Origin: HGM12587 sp964602445
GTDB lineage: Bacteria > Bacillota > Clostridia > Lachnospirales > Lachnospiraceae
Assembly (NCBI GenBank): GCA_964602445.1
Contig: CAZRQV010000006.1
Location: 9,314 to 73,313 of the forward strand
Length of the DNA stretch: 64,000 bases
Reading direction: 5' to 3'
Below the pieces are notes generated by a model. It saw only the letters and a program-made list of their open reading frames with translations. It had not been told where the DNA came from and searched no databases. The position numbers were made by a program, and so were the translations under genes. Within the stretch, counting starts at the first letter, position 1. The number at the start of each line of letters is the position of its first letter. Below, in pieces: positions 40,878 through 49,785 of this stretch.

Positions 40878-41360
40878 ATGAAACGATTTTTAGGGATTGC
40901 ATTAAGCGCCCTGCTGCTGGCAGAAGGAATGAGTGTTCCGGTATCTGCTGCGGAGGCTGTAACGATACAGCCAGAGGATGCTTATGTGATCACTGCAGAG
41001 TCTACCAATGAAGAACAGGGGATTATGCCAAGAGGTGCCTATTTATTAGATGGTACTTCCTGCATTGCCCGTGAGAGCAGCAAACTGATTAGTATTTCCG
41101 GAGCGACCACAGCGACAAAGACATGTGATAAGGTTATTTTAACTTTATATGTAGAGCGGTCAAAAAAATATGCAACCGGATACGGTACCTATGAATCATT
41201 TCATTTTACAGAAAAAGATGTCTATCAAGTAGCAAAAGAGATTTCCGATATTCCGATTGAACGGGGATATTACTATCGTGTGAAGGCAGTTCACTCTGTT
41301 ACCAACAACGGAACAACGGAAACCACAAACAGCGTAACAGATCCGCTGGATTTTCGTTAA
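40878..41360 (+). CDS. Small secreted protein (DUF6147-like)
   Basis: 160 residues with a clear signal peptide (MKRFLGIALSALLLAEG, cleavage near VSAAEA). The mature part has GIMPRGAYLLDGTSCIARE and a threonine-rich tail. Proteins with MPRG-YLLDG and a VTSW/VTLY pattern are common in Clostridia and of unknown function. GGAAAGGAG is upstream. It may be co-transcribed with the anti-sigma-like gene (70 bp apart). Confidence 0.8.
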   Translation: MKRFLGIALSALLLAEGMSVPVSAAEAVTIQPEDAYVITAESTNEEQGIMPRGAYLLDGTSCIARESSKLISISGATTATKTCDKVILTLYVERSKKYATGYGTYESFHFTEKDVYQVAKEISDIPIERGYYYRVKAVHSVTNNGTTETTNSVTDPLDFR

Positions 41361-41744
41361 TTCCGGATCCGTTGCCGCCAACGGCTGAACGAAAGCGTTC
41401 TGCCTCCTGCAGGGCAGTAGTTTTTCAAAATTCAGCCACAGGATTCTGTTTGATCTATCCTATGTCATCCTTGCAATTTTAATGACAGGAAATCGGGCAG
41501 AATCGTAAAAACCTGCCGGATTGGATTCCGGCCCATTGGGAATATAGAATTTTAAGACAAACAGAACTAAAAAGCTTAGTACTCTAAAATAAAATTGCAA
41601 TCCAGTATAAACAAATCAAAGAGAAGAAAGCTTACAAGCGGAGGTGCTTCGGTATCTCCGCTTGTTGTATGAAAAGAAGCAATTCCAAAGAATAGGGTCT
41701 ACGAATTTACGATTATATTTTACAAAGTTGCTCTAAATTAATTC
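41361..41744. other. Gene-free region before the aldo/keto reductase
   Basis: No gene found. ACAAGCGGAG and CTCCGCTTGT (about 41634-41665) form a perfect 10-bp stem with a 12-nt loop, without a strong T run. Weak CCGG/CCGG dyads lie near 41517-41537. Confidence 0.5.
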
Positions 41745-41775
41745 TTGACTTTAAGTATACTTGAAGTAGTAAGGT
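41745..41775 (+). promoter_or_regulatory. MerR-type promoter with 19-bp spacer
   Basis: TTGACT (41745-41750) and TAAGGT (41770-41775) are separated by 19 bp. The spacer holds the dyad ACTTTAAGTATACTTGAAGT centred on GTATAC. Overlong spacers carrying such dyads are the hallmark of MerR-family regulation. No MerR gene is adjacent. Confidence 0.65.
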
Positions 41776-41805
41776 AAAGAAAAGGATGAATTTTAGGGGG
41801 TAGTT

Positions 41806-42819
41806 ATGTATCAGGCATCAGAAAAACGTTATGAAACGATGAATTATTTTTCCACTGGAAACAGTGGATTGAAACTGCCGGCATTTTCTTTGGGGCTGTG
41901 GCATAATTTTGGCGATACAGCACCTTATGAAAATATGAAAAACCTTTGTTTTACGGCATTCGACAATGGAATCACGCATTTTGATCTGGCAAACAATTAT
42001 GGGCCGGAACCGGGCAGTGCGGAGATCCATTGGGGACGTATTTTCAAAGAAAATTTTAGTGCTTATCGAGATGAAATTCTGGTCAGTACAAAAGCCGGTT
42101 ACGAAATGTGGGATGGTCCTTACGGAAACTGGGGAAGCAGAAAATATCTTCTTGCCAGTCTGGATCAGAGTCTGAAACGGATGGGGATGGATTATGTAGA
42201 TATTTTTTATCATCATCGTATGGATCCGGATACTCCGTTGGAAGAAACCATGGGAGCTTTGGCACAGGCAGTTATCAGCGGAAAAGCGCTGTATGTAGGT
42301 CTTTCGAATTATAACGGAGAACAGCTGGAAAAAGCGGCTGCAATTTTAAAAGATTTGAAATGTCCGTTTGTGATTAATCAGAACCGTTATTCTATTTTTG
42401 ACAGAACCATCGAAAACAATGGATTAAAAGAAACGGCTGCGAAACTGAAAAAAGGAATCATTGCATTTAGTCCGCTGGCGCAGGGCTTACTGACAGACCG
42501 GTATTTAAACGGAATTCCGGAAGACAGCCGTGTTAAAACAGATGGACGTTTCATCAAAGAAGGTGCGATTAATGAAGCACGTTTGGGACAAATCCGCAAA
42601 TTAAATACACTGGCAGCAGAACGAGGACAGACTTTAGCGGAAATGGCATTGGCATGGGTACTTCGTGACGGCATCGTAACCAGTGTACTGATCGGGGCAT
42701 CGAAACCTTCCCAGATTTTAGACAATATTAAAGCAACACAGAATATGAAGTTCAGTGAAGAAGAACTGCAGCTGATCGAAGAAATTTATCAGGAAAATCC
42801 GCAGTATGTATTAAGATAA
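41806..42819 (+). CDS. Aldo/keto reductase (YghZ/Gpr-like)
   Basis: 337-residue TIM-barrel NADPH reductase. Catalytic tetrad visible: D and Y in HFDLANNYG, K in VSTKAG, H in FYHHRMD. The N-terminal GLWHNFGD and the YGPEPGSAE block fit the YghZ group (L-glyceraldehyde-3-phosphate reductase), which also handles methylglyoxal and other aldehydes. Its MerR-type promoter suggests induction by electrophile or aldehyde stress. AGGGGG precedes the ATG. Confidence 0.9.
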   Translation: MYQASEKRYETMNYFSTGNSGLKLPAFSLGLWHNFGDTAPYENMKNLCFTAFDNGITHFDLANNYGPEPGSAEIHWGRIFKENFSAYRDEILVSTKAGYEMWDGPYGNWGSRKYLLASLDQSLKRMGMDYVDIFYHHRMDPDTPLEETMGALAQAVISGKALYVGLSNYNGEQLEKAAAILKDLKCPFVINQNRYSIFDRTIENNGLKETAAKLKKGIIAFSPLAQGLLTDRYLNGIPEDSRVKTDGRFIKEGAINEARLGQIRKLNTLAAERGQTLAEMALAWVLRDGIVTSVLIGASKPSQILDNIKATQNMKFSEEELQLIEEIYQENPQYVLR

Positions 42820-42962
42820 CGTGGATGATGCAACTCACATACGGTGCGGGAAGTGAGAGAATCATTTCTAAAAAAGGAAGACTGTGCTGTTTATCTTACA
42901 GTCGAACCAATAAATCATATAGAAAAGAATAAAATTCGGGGGCATTTGTGTCCATGGATTAT

Positions 42963-43001
42963 AAAAAAGGGCGACAGCTGAAACAGCTGCCGCCTTTTTT
43001 A
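42963..43001. terminator. Bidirectional terminator before the GH3 gene end
   Basis: AAAAAAGGGCG A CAGCTG AAA CAGCTG CCGCCTTTTTT, with A and T runs on both sides. It closes both the reductase unit and the minus-strand GH3 gene. Confidence 0.93.
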
Positions 43002-43022
43002 GGGGGGAAAATTTGAAGGGAG

Positions 43023-45467
43023 TTATTTTAACTGATCGACCATAGTGAGAATTCTTCCTGCGGATTTGCGAATCACTTCTTCTGATAAGATTCCATTCCG
43101 ATAGGCATTTCTGATATTCTGGTCATCATTGATGTTTCCAGGCATAATGAGATCATTTCCGGCGGCGGCACACTGCCATGGAATACTGCCGTCTTCAGGT
43201 ACTGTAGTATTCCAATCAGACATAACAACACCGTGGAAGCCCCATTCCTGTCGTAAAATTTTTGTACATAAATCGTGGCTGTTTGCTGCATGAACTCCGT
43301 TTACCAGATTATAAGAAGACATGACAGCGATCGGTTTTCCGGATTTTACTGCAATCTCAAAACCACGCAGGTAGATTTCTCGAAGGGTTCGTTCGGAAAG
43401 TTTTACATTGACTCCCATTCGATTATCTTCCTGATTATTGCAGGCGAAATGTTTGATCGTAACACCGCAATGCGGTTTGCTCTGTACGCCTTTGGTAACT
43501 GCAGCAGCCATTGTACCGGAAATCAGAGGGTCTTCTGAATAATATTCAAAATTTCGGCCGCATAAAGGATTGCGGTGAATATTTAATCCTGGTGCTAACC
43601 AGAGATTGACATGGAATTCCTGCATTTCTTCAGCAATATAGGTTCCGTATTCTTCCATGAGTTCCGTATTCCAAGATTGTGCCAATGCGGTTCCGATTGG
43701 AAATGCAGTACAGAACTGGTAATAAGTATCTGCATTTTCGTGTTTTTCCTGATTTCCCAGAAAGCCATTTTCCAATGCTCCAAGAACTCCAATAGCATAT
43801 ACAGAATCTGTTTCCCGATCTACTTCATAATGCTGCTGCAAACGAATCCCTGCCGGTCCGTCGGCCATGATCAGTGCTGGAATTCCGTAGTGATCATAAA
43901 GTGCTTCGGTTGTTTCTCCGGCAGAGCCTGGAACTTTAATTCCGGCAGCACCTAATGTACTTGCTGTTGCAGAAATATTTCCGTACAGAAGCGGAATCAG
44001 TTCCTCTGTAGACTGCACCATTTCAGGAATCTGTTCCAGGAAAGTTTCTTCGCTGAACACAGGAGAAAATTCATAGACAGGAATGTTCTGTTCTTCGGCA
44101 GTTTGCAGCCATTCTGTATTAGTACGGATCTGTTGTGTTTTCTTGGATAATTCAGAACTTTCCGGCTCCATATCTAATGGTTTTGTATGTTCAATGATCG
44201 TATCATCTGCAACATGCAGCAGTGCTTCCAATTTTAAATGAACGGAGCTGTTTCCAATCCAGATGCCGTAGTTTCCTGCTTCTACCATCCATGCATGATC
44301 AGCTTCGGAAAAACAAGCCAGGGATTTTTGATCAAATTGAATCGTTAGGTTTTGTTTTTCGCCAGGCTTTAATTCTTTTGTTTTAGCAAATCCGATCAAC
44401 CGATGATATTCTTTTGCCATTCCTGATTGCGGAAGAGTCGCATATACTTGAAGGACTTCTTTTCCGGAAAAAGCAGTTCCGGTATTTTGTACCGTGGCAT
44501 CAATCGTTACTTTTGCAGCTTCAACATTGATAGAAGTACATTGGAAATCGAAGGTTGTATAGGATAATCCATATCCAAACGGGAATAACGGCGGAATCTG
44601 TACGCTGTCAAAGTATCGATATCCGACATAAATTCCTTCGGTATATTCTTCTGTTTCCAAATTTCCATTCAAATAACCAAAGGATTCTGCGGAAGGATAA
44701 TCTTCATAGTTTCTGGCCCATGTTGTGGTCAGTTTGCCGCTTGGAACTGCATTTCCGAACAGGATAGCAGCAACAGCACGACCGCCTTCCTGGCCAAGCT
44801 GTGAAATATTTAAGATTGCCTTGATGTTGTCCGTTTGTTCTAAAATTTCTGTTAATTCTACAGGACCTCCTGCATTTAAAAGGAGAACTGTAGGAATATG
44901 ATTTTGATTGAGATAGTGCAGATCTGCGTTTTCACTGTCGCTTAAATAATAATCGCCTTTTTCTTTTTTTCGGTCTTTTCCTTCACCGGAAATTCGACTG
45001 ATCACATAAACGGCAATCTCAGCACCTTCCAAATCCATTGCCTGAACTGCTCGTCCCATTGGAAAAGTGAATGGATTCGCTGCATAGGCATCAAACGGGT
45101 TATCTACCTGTTCCGCTTCTTTTAATATTTTGGCTTTCCAGGTATTGCGAGCGGCGTGATACCGGTTTTCATAATCCTCCAGCCATGCAGTGCTGACAAT
45201 GGAAGCGCCTGTTTCCAGGATTCCATCATAGATGGAAATATTTTCACGATTGTTTACATCTCCGGAACCAATCCCGCCTTTGACTGTTTTTTGGGAACCG
45301 ATTCCCAAAAGTGCGATGGAGGTTTCTTTTGAGAGCGGAAGTAATCCGTCATTTTTTAACAATACAATTCCTTCTTCCGCTGCTTTTGCTGAAAAAAGTC
45401 GATGATTTTTTTCTCTTTTTGTTATGTCGGAAGATTTTGTTCCGCTGTATCCGAAATTAGTCGTCAT
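43023..45467 (-). CDS. Family GH3 beta-glucosidase with permuted domain order
   Basis: 814 residues, no signal peptide, so cytoplasmic. The usual C-terminal alpha/beta domain comes first (about 25-290, with EEGIVLLKNDGLLPL and GIGSGDVNN). A fibronectin-III-like domain follows (about 300-410, with FGYGLSYTTF). The catalytic barrel comes last, with LIMADGPAGIR, IKHFACNNQEDNR and nucleophile Asp in VVMSDWNTT. This permuted order is known from ruminal and gut Firmicutes. Start at ATG 45467: the ATG 15 bp earlier overlaps the GGAG that serves it. It probably hydrolyses beta-glucosides or cellodextrins imported by the neighbouring ABC system. Confidence 0.9.
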   Translation of the reverse strand: MTTNFGYSGTKSSDITKREKNHRLFSAKAAEEGIVLLKNDGLLPLSKETSIALLGIGSQKTVKGGIGSGDVNNRENISIYDGILETGASIVSTAWLEDYENRYHAARNTWKAKILKEAEQVDNPFDAYAANPFTFPMGRAVQAMDLEGAEIAVYVISRISGEGKDRKKEKGDYYLSDSENADLHYLNQNHIPTVLLLNAGGPVELTEILEQTDNIKAILNISQLGQEGGRAVAAILFGNAVPSGKLTTTWARNYEDYPSAESFGYLNGNLETEEYTEGIYVGYRYFDSVQIPPLFPFGYGLSYTTFDFQCTSINVEAAKVTIDATVQNTGTAFSGKEVLQVYATLPQSGMAKEYHRLIGFAKTKELKPGEKQNLTIQFDQKSLACFSEADHAWMVEAGNYGIWIGNSSVHLKLEALLHVADDTIIEHTKPLDMEPESSELSKKTQQIRTNTEWLQTAEEQNIPVYEFSPVFSEETFLEQIPEMVQSTEELIPLLYGNISATASTLGAAGIKVPGSAGETTEALYDHYGIPALIMADGPAGIRLQQHYEVDRETDSVYAIGVLGALENGFLGNQEKHENADTYYQFCTAFPIGTALAQSWNTELMEEYGTYIAEEMQEFHVNLWLAPGLNIHRNPLCGRNFEYYSEDPLISGTMAAAVTKGVQSKPHCGVTIKHFACNNQEDNRMGVNVKLSERTLREIYLRGFEIAVKSGKPIAVMSSYNLVNGVHAANSHDLCTKILRQEWGFHGVVMSDWNTTVPEDGSIPWQCAAAGNDLIMPGNINDDQNIRNAYRNGILSEEVIRKSAGRILTMVDQLK

Positions 45468-45498
45468 GTTATATTTCTCCATTTTTATTTGTTAATAA

Positions 45499-45557
45499 AA
45501 AAGAAAGAGTTTGGTAATATTTTTTATAAAATGTTTGCCGCACTCTTTCTTTTCAGT
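45499..45557 (-). terminator. Hairpin between the ABC importer and GH3
   Basis: AAAGAAAGAGT and ACTCTTTCTTTT arms with a loop of about 30 nt; on the minus strand the second arm ends in a T run. It would lower expression of GH3 relative to the importer genes. Confidence 0.65.
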
Positions 45558-45561
45558 AATA

Positions 45562-46401
45562 TTATTCTTTTACACTGCCAAGTGTTACACCTGCGATGAT
45601 ATATTTGGAAAGTAACAAATATACGATAATGATTGGTACGATTGCGACTGTGATCATCATGTAAACCTTGCCCATGTCAAAATTCATATAGTCAGCACCA
45701 CGCAACGTAGCGATCAGAATTGGAACGGTCATTTTGTCTTTGGACTGAATGACCAAAGCTGGTACAAAGTAGTTATTCCATGAACCTACAAATGTGAAGA
45801 TTGCCTGAACTGCAAGAGCAGGTTTGATGATCGGCAAAACAATTTTGTTAAAGATCATAAATTCTCCTAAACCATCAATTCTGGCAGCTTCTACCAAAGA
45901 TAACGGCAGTGAAGATTGAAGATAACTATAAATGAAGTAAAATACTGCCGGTGAAGCAATGGATGGAAGGATCAGAGGAAGTAATGAATCATACAGCCCC
46001 ATATTGGTGATCAAACGCAGGAATCCCATTGCAGTAACCTGAGTAGGCATAACGAGGATTGCCATAATAAATGTAAAAGCAGCTTTATTTAATTTGAATT
46101 TATACGCATATAAACCGTATGCTGTTAAAGCTGAAAAGTAAGTACTTAATGCAGCACAGCAGGTGGATACCAATAAGCTGTTTAAGATTCCGCGAAACAT
46201 TGGGAAACTTGCATTATTTGCTACATTAATCAGGTTTTGCAGAAAATCTTTTCCAGGCAGGATAGAAAAGCCCTTTTGAAGATCTGCATGTGAACGAGTT
46301 GCGTTAATAATTAAAACATAAAAGAAGAACAGGCACAAAAAAGATAAGAAAATGAGTACTGTATGTGCCAAAACAGTTCTAAAACGACTACTTGATTTCA
46401 T
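45562..46401 (-). CDS. Carbohydrate ABC transporter permease, MalG type
   Basis: 279 residues, six membrane helices. The coupling-loop EAA motif is seen in LVEAARIDGLGEFMIFNKIVLPIIKPAL. N-terminal segment FLSFLCLFFFYVLIIN is typical of CUT1 MalG partners. The start overlaps the stop of the MalF-type gene (TAATG), so the two are translationally coupled. No ATPase gene is in the cluster; a shared MsmX/MsmK-type ATPase elsewhere is likely. Confidence 0.93.
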   Translation of the reverse strand: MKSSSRFRTVLAHTVLIFLSFLCLFFFYVLIINATRSHADLQKGFSILPGKDFLQNLINVANNASFPMFRGILNSLLVSTCCAALSTYFSALTAYGLYAYKFKLNKAAFTFIMAILVMPTQVTAMGFLRLITNMGLYDSLLPLILPSIASPAVFYFIYSYLQSSLPLSLVEAARIDGLGEFMIFNKIVLPIIKPALAVQAIFTFVGSWNNYFVPALVIQSKDKMTVPILIATLRGADYMNFDMGKVYMMITVAIVPIIIVYLLLSKYIIAGVTLGSVKE

Positions 46402-47360
46402 TATTTGGTGTTCCTCCTTTCCTGTTTTTCTCTTTTTCTGGCAGCTTTTCTTGAACCGTCCGGATCATTATCAATCGTCATTTTATATACAAAGAAGCAT
46501 AAAATAGCACTGACGATGAATAAGTAGACAGATAATGCTCCTGCCATACCATAGTTTTTGCTCTTTAAATGATTGTTCAGGAACATGATCAATGTCGTTG
46601 ATGATCTGTCTGGATTTCCCTGGCCGTTTGTTAAGATCTGTGGTACGTCAAACATCTGAAGACCACCGATAATTGAAGTAATCAATGTGTATGCAAGAAT
46701 TGGACGAATCAAAGGCAGCGTAATATAGAAGAATCTCTGAATGCTGTTGCATCCGTCCAGATTTGCTGCTTCGAATACATCTTCGCTGATTCCCATAATG
46801 GCAGCCATCAGCATAATAGTGGTATTACCGAACCACATCAGGAAGTTCATCAATCCGATCAATGATCTGGTTCCCCATACAGAACCCATGAAATCAATCG
46901 GTTCTTTAATCAATCCGATGGATGTCAGAATCGAATTAACAGGTCCGTTGGTTGAGAACATTGTGAAAAATAATAATGCAAATGCAGATGCCATAATCAG
47001 GTTCGGAAGATAGATGATTACTTTAAAGGCTTGTTTTCCACGGATTTTCAATCGTGTATCTGTAAACCATGCAGCTAATAACAAAGCAACTACAATCTGT
47101 GGAATAAATCCGATGAGCCATAAGATAAGTGTATTTTTACCGTATTTAAACATATCAGAACTAAGTAAACTGATATAATTTTTTAAACCTACAAAATTAG
47201 GTCCGACTTCCTTGATTCCTGAACGATAATATTCAAAAAAGCTATATCGAACAGTATCAATTAACGGAATAAAAGAAAAGATAAAATAGGTTATAAAAAA
47301 TGGAAGAATAAACAAGTATCCCCATTTTCCATAGCTAATACTGTTTTTCTGTTTCTTCAT
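46401..47360 (-). CDS. Carbohydrate ABC transporter permease, MalF type
   Basis: 319 residues, six membrane helices, EAA loop in VFEAANLDGCNSIQRFFYITLPLIRPILAY. CUT1 family. Start at ATG 47360 behind AAAGGAAG; the open frame to 47399 would lie in the intercistronic hairpin. Confidence 0.92.
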   Translation of the reverse strand: MKKQKNSISYGKWGYLFILPFFITYFIFSFIPLIDTVRYSFFEYYRSGIKEVGPNFVGLKNYISLLSSDMFKYGKNTLILWLIGFIPQIVVALLLAAWFTDTRLKIRGKQAFKVIIYLPNLIMASAFALLFFTMFSTNGPVNSILTSIGLIKEPIDFMGSVWGTRSLIGLMNFLMWFGNTTIMLMAAIMGISEDVFEAANLDGCNSIQRFFYITLPLIRPILAYTLITSIIGGLQMFDVPQILTNGQGNPDRSSTTLIMFLNNHLKSKNYGMAGALSVYLFIVSAILCFFVYKMTIDNDPDGSRKAARKREKQERRNTK

Positions 47361-47380
47361 AGTGGGTCTTCCTTTCTGAT

Positions 47381-47413
47381 AAATTTGCAGAGCAGTCAAT
47401 GCTCTGCAAATTT
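47381..47413 (-). terminator. Intercistronic hairpin between binding protein and permeases
   Basis: AAATTTGCAGAGCA GTCAA TGCTCTGCAAATTT: a perfect 14-bp stem, no T run. Such hairpins behind binding-protein genes stabilise the upstream mRNA or partly terminate, so the binding protein is made in excess. Confidence 0.75.
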
Positions 47414-47420
47414 AAAATAT

Positions 47421-48800
47421 TTATTCAGGCCAAATGACTTCTGTAATGTCAGGATAACGTTCAATGATTGCTGTTTCAAAGTTTGCTTTTGCTTTTTCGA
47501 AGTCTACATTTCCCTGCAGATAATCGCTGAATGAGTTCTGAATGAGTTCAACACAGCCCTGATCATAAGCGGATAATGGAGCAATCTGAATGTTTTCTGC
47601 AACTGGTGAAAAATATTTAAATGGATTCTGTCCGCCCAGGAATTCTGAGGAGAATGCAGCATCATTAGTTGCAGCATCTGCCATACCTGATTTTGTATTT
47701 GTGAAATCTGAGTAATCCTGAGAAATCTTTAACAGATTATCCTGTGTTGCAGTCATTGCTAAAATGATATCTTTTACATGTTCAGGGTTATCTGTACCTG
47801 TTGCACCGTGGATGTAGGAACCGCCCCAGTTGTATTCCTGTGGTGGAGTTGTTACTGCCCATGCACCTGTATCGCCGTCCCAGTTTGGATTCAGAACGAA
47901 ATCAATTCCCCATGCAGGAAGCAGAAATGCAAATACGTTTGACTGAGATCCCATGGATTTGTTCCAGTCATCATTCCACTGTCCTTTTACGGTTGGATTT
48001 AAATAACCTGCGTCTAACCATTCTTTTGAATCATTTACCCAGTCCATGATCTTCTGATCTACGTTGATCGTTGTTTCACCAGGCTGTACCCAGGAGCTGG
48101 CAATACTGTTTCCATATAAACGGAAAGTATCTGCATAAGATGCGAAGGTATAGTATCCTTTATCCTTTAATTCCTGAGCGGTTGCTTTGATTGTTGCCCA
48201 ATCTTTTACTTTTTCTCCAACAGCATCCGGATCATCGGTTCCGAAGACATCCATTGCGATGTCACGACGGTATACTAATAAACCAGGGCAGCACTGCCAT
48301 GTAGAACCTCTCTGAACTCCATCGGAATCAGATGCGGTAGTTCTGGTGAAATCATATTGATCTGCCATGTCGGTATTAGGATCGATTCCTAAATCAGTAA
48401 GCGGCATAGCAACATCGGCATCTTTGTCTGTATATTTAAATACATAATCTGTTTCTGTTAAGAAAATATCTACTTTGTCGTCGATGTCTGCACTTGCCTG
48501 CTGCAGTAATGCTTCATCTAATTTCTGCTGGTATACACCGTCCTGATTCGGATTGATAATCCAGTGAATTTCTGTTCCGTCTTTTAATGTTGTAACAGAG
48601 CCATCTTTTGATGTGGATTCCACTTCCGGATAAACAGCTTCCAGACGTTCACGGAATTCATCATTCCAAGAGTAAATGTTAATGATTTTTCCTTCTTCTC
48701 CTGTTGCGGTATCTCCTGATGCTGTGCTGCTGCCACATCCTGTCAATGTTCCGGAAACAACCAAGGCAGCCATAAGTGTTGCTACAATTTTTTTGTTCAT
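47421..48800 (-). CDS. Extracellular solute-binding lipoprotein of the sugar ABC importer
   Basis: 459 residues. Lipoprotein signal MNKKIVATLMAALVVSGTL with lipobox LTGC (Cys 22) anchoring it outside the membrane. The mature part is a family 1 sugar-binding protein (IINIYSWNDEFRERLEAVYPE, KGQWNDDW). Substrate likely beta-glucan oligosaccharides, judged from the GH3 and GH94 neighbours. TAAGGAGGG precedes ATG 48800. Divergent from the AraC regulator gene. Confidence 0.92.
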   Translation of the reverse strand: MNKKIVATLMAALVVSGTLTGCGSSTASGDTATGEEGKIINIYSWNDEFRERLEAVYPEVESTSKDGSVTTLKDGTEIHWIINPNQDGVYQQKLDEALLQQASADIDDKVDIFLTETDYVFKYTDKDADVAMPLTDLGIDPNTDMADQYDFTRTTASDSDGVQRGSTWQCCPGLLVYRRDIAMDVFGTDDPDAVGEKVKDWATIKATAQELKDKGYYTFASYADTFRLYGNSIASSWVQPGETTINVDQKIMDWVNDSKEWLDAGYLNPTVKGQWNDDWNKSMGSQSNVFAFLLPAWGIDFVLNPNWDGDTGAWAVTTPPQEYNWGGSYIHGATGTDNPEHVKDIILAMTATQDNLLKISQDYSDFTNTKSGMADAATNDAAFSSEFLGGQNPFKYFSPVAENIQIAPLSAYDQGCVELIQNSFSDYLQGNVDFEKAKANFETAIIERYPDITEVIWPE

Positions 48801-48957
48801 GATAACCCTCCTTATTTCTCCTTTACTTTTTAGGTAGTTCGTTATTTGATGAGCTGAGTATAACATTTTCGTATATTCAAATATATTATTAATCTTAACA
48901 AAATATCAAAATCGTGTCATAATGTAAAAAATAATATTTTTATAGGGGAGTTGTTTT

Positions 48958-49698
48958 ATGGCATTTTCTAAAGAATTGTATCAAGCTGAATTACAAAATG
49001 ATGAATCAGAAGAACTTCACAGATCTCCTTCTGTGGAATATTCTTTTTATAATGCAGTAAAAGTAGGGGATATGGAAACGGTAGTGCAGAATTGCAACAA
49101 AGATGATTTTATTAATTTAGAAGGAACCGGTATTTTATCCAGGAATCCTCTTACAAATATTAAATATCATTTTGTAGTGACAGCTGCAATGCTGACCCGT
49201 TATTGTATCGATGGAGGACTGGATGCAGAACAGGCTTATCGAATCAGTGATTATTACATATTGCAAATGGATTCTTGTACAACAATCCGTCAGGTAGCAG
49301 ATCTTCACCATACCATGGCAAAAGATTTTACAGGAAAAATGATCCTGCAGAAAAAAAGTGCCATTCTTTCCAAGCCGGTGATGCAATGTGTAGATTATAT
49401 TTATGCGCATATCAAAGAGCGTATCACCATTCAGCATCTTTCAGAACATACAGGAATGTCTGCGAATTATCTTTCCAGAGTTTTTAAGCAAAATCTAGGT
49501 GTGTCTGTCAGTGATTACGTCCGTCAGCTGAAGATTGAAAAGGCGACACACCTTTTGAAATATTCGGACAGGCCAATCGTTGAAATTGCGAATTATTTTT
49601 CTTTTTCTTCACAAAGTCATTTCATCCAGACTTTTGAAAATTTTATTGGTATGACACCGAAGAAATATCGGGATACCTATTATAAATCTATGTGGTAA
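48958..49698 (+). CDS. AraC-family transcriptional regulator of the beta-glucoside locus
   Basis: 246 residues. C-terminal double helix-turn-helix (about 145-246): ITIQHLSEHTGMSANYLSRVF and PIVEIANYFSFSSQSHFIQTF...GMTPKKYRDTY. The N-terminal part is helical and lacks a cupin arm, resembling YesN-like small regulators. It lies between the ABC importer (divergent) and the GH94 genes (convergent), so it is the likely activator of both. Confidence 0.88.
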   Translation: MAFSKELYQAELQNDESEELHRSPSVEYSFYNAVKVGDMETVVQNCNKDDFINLEGTGILSRNPLTNIKYHFVVTAAMLTRYCIDGGLDAEQAYRISDYYILQMDSCTTIRQVADLHHTMAKDFTGKMILQKKSAILSKPVMQCVDYIYAHIKERITIQHLSEHTGMSANYLSRVFKQNLGVSVSDYVRQLKIEKATHLLKYSDRPIVEIANYFSFSSQSHFIQTFENFIGMTPKKYRDTYYKSMW

Positions 49699-49724
49699 AA
49701 TCTTATCATATGATTCAATAAAAA

Positions 49725-49772
49725 AAACACCAGAATCATGCGGCGATGTGTTCCGTATAATTCTGGTGTTTC
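49725..49772. terminator. Bidirectional terminator between araC-type gene and GH94
   Basis: AACACCAGAAT and ATTCTGGTGTT arms, A run before and T-rich sequence after, between two convergent genes. Confidence 0.88.
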
Positions 49773-49785
49773 TTTATAAGGAGGT

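Noticed and set aside
41632..41666. Riboswitch or terminator upstream of the aldo/keto reductase
   Set aside because: One hairpin without T run and no conserved riboswitch core recognisable; left as an unassigned stem.
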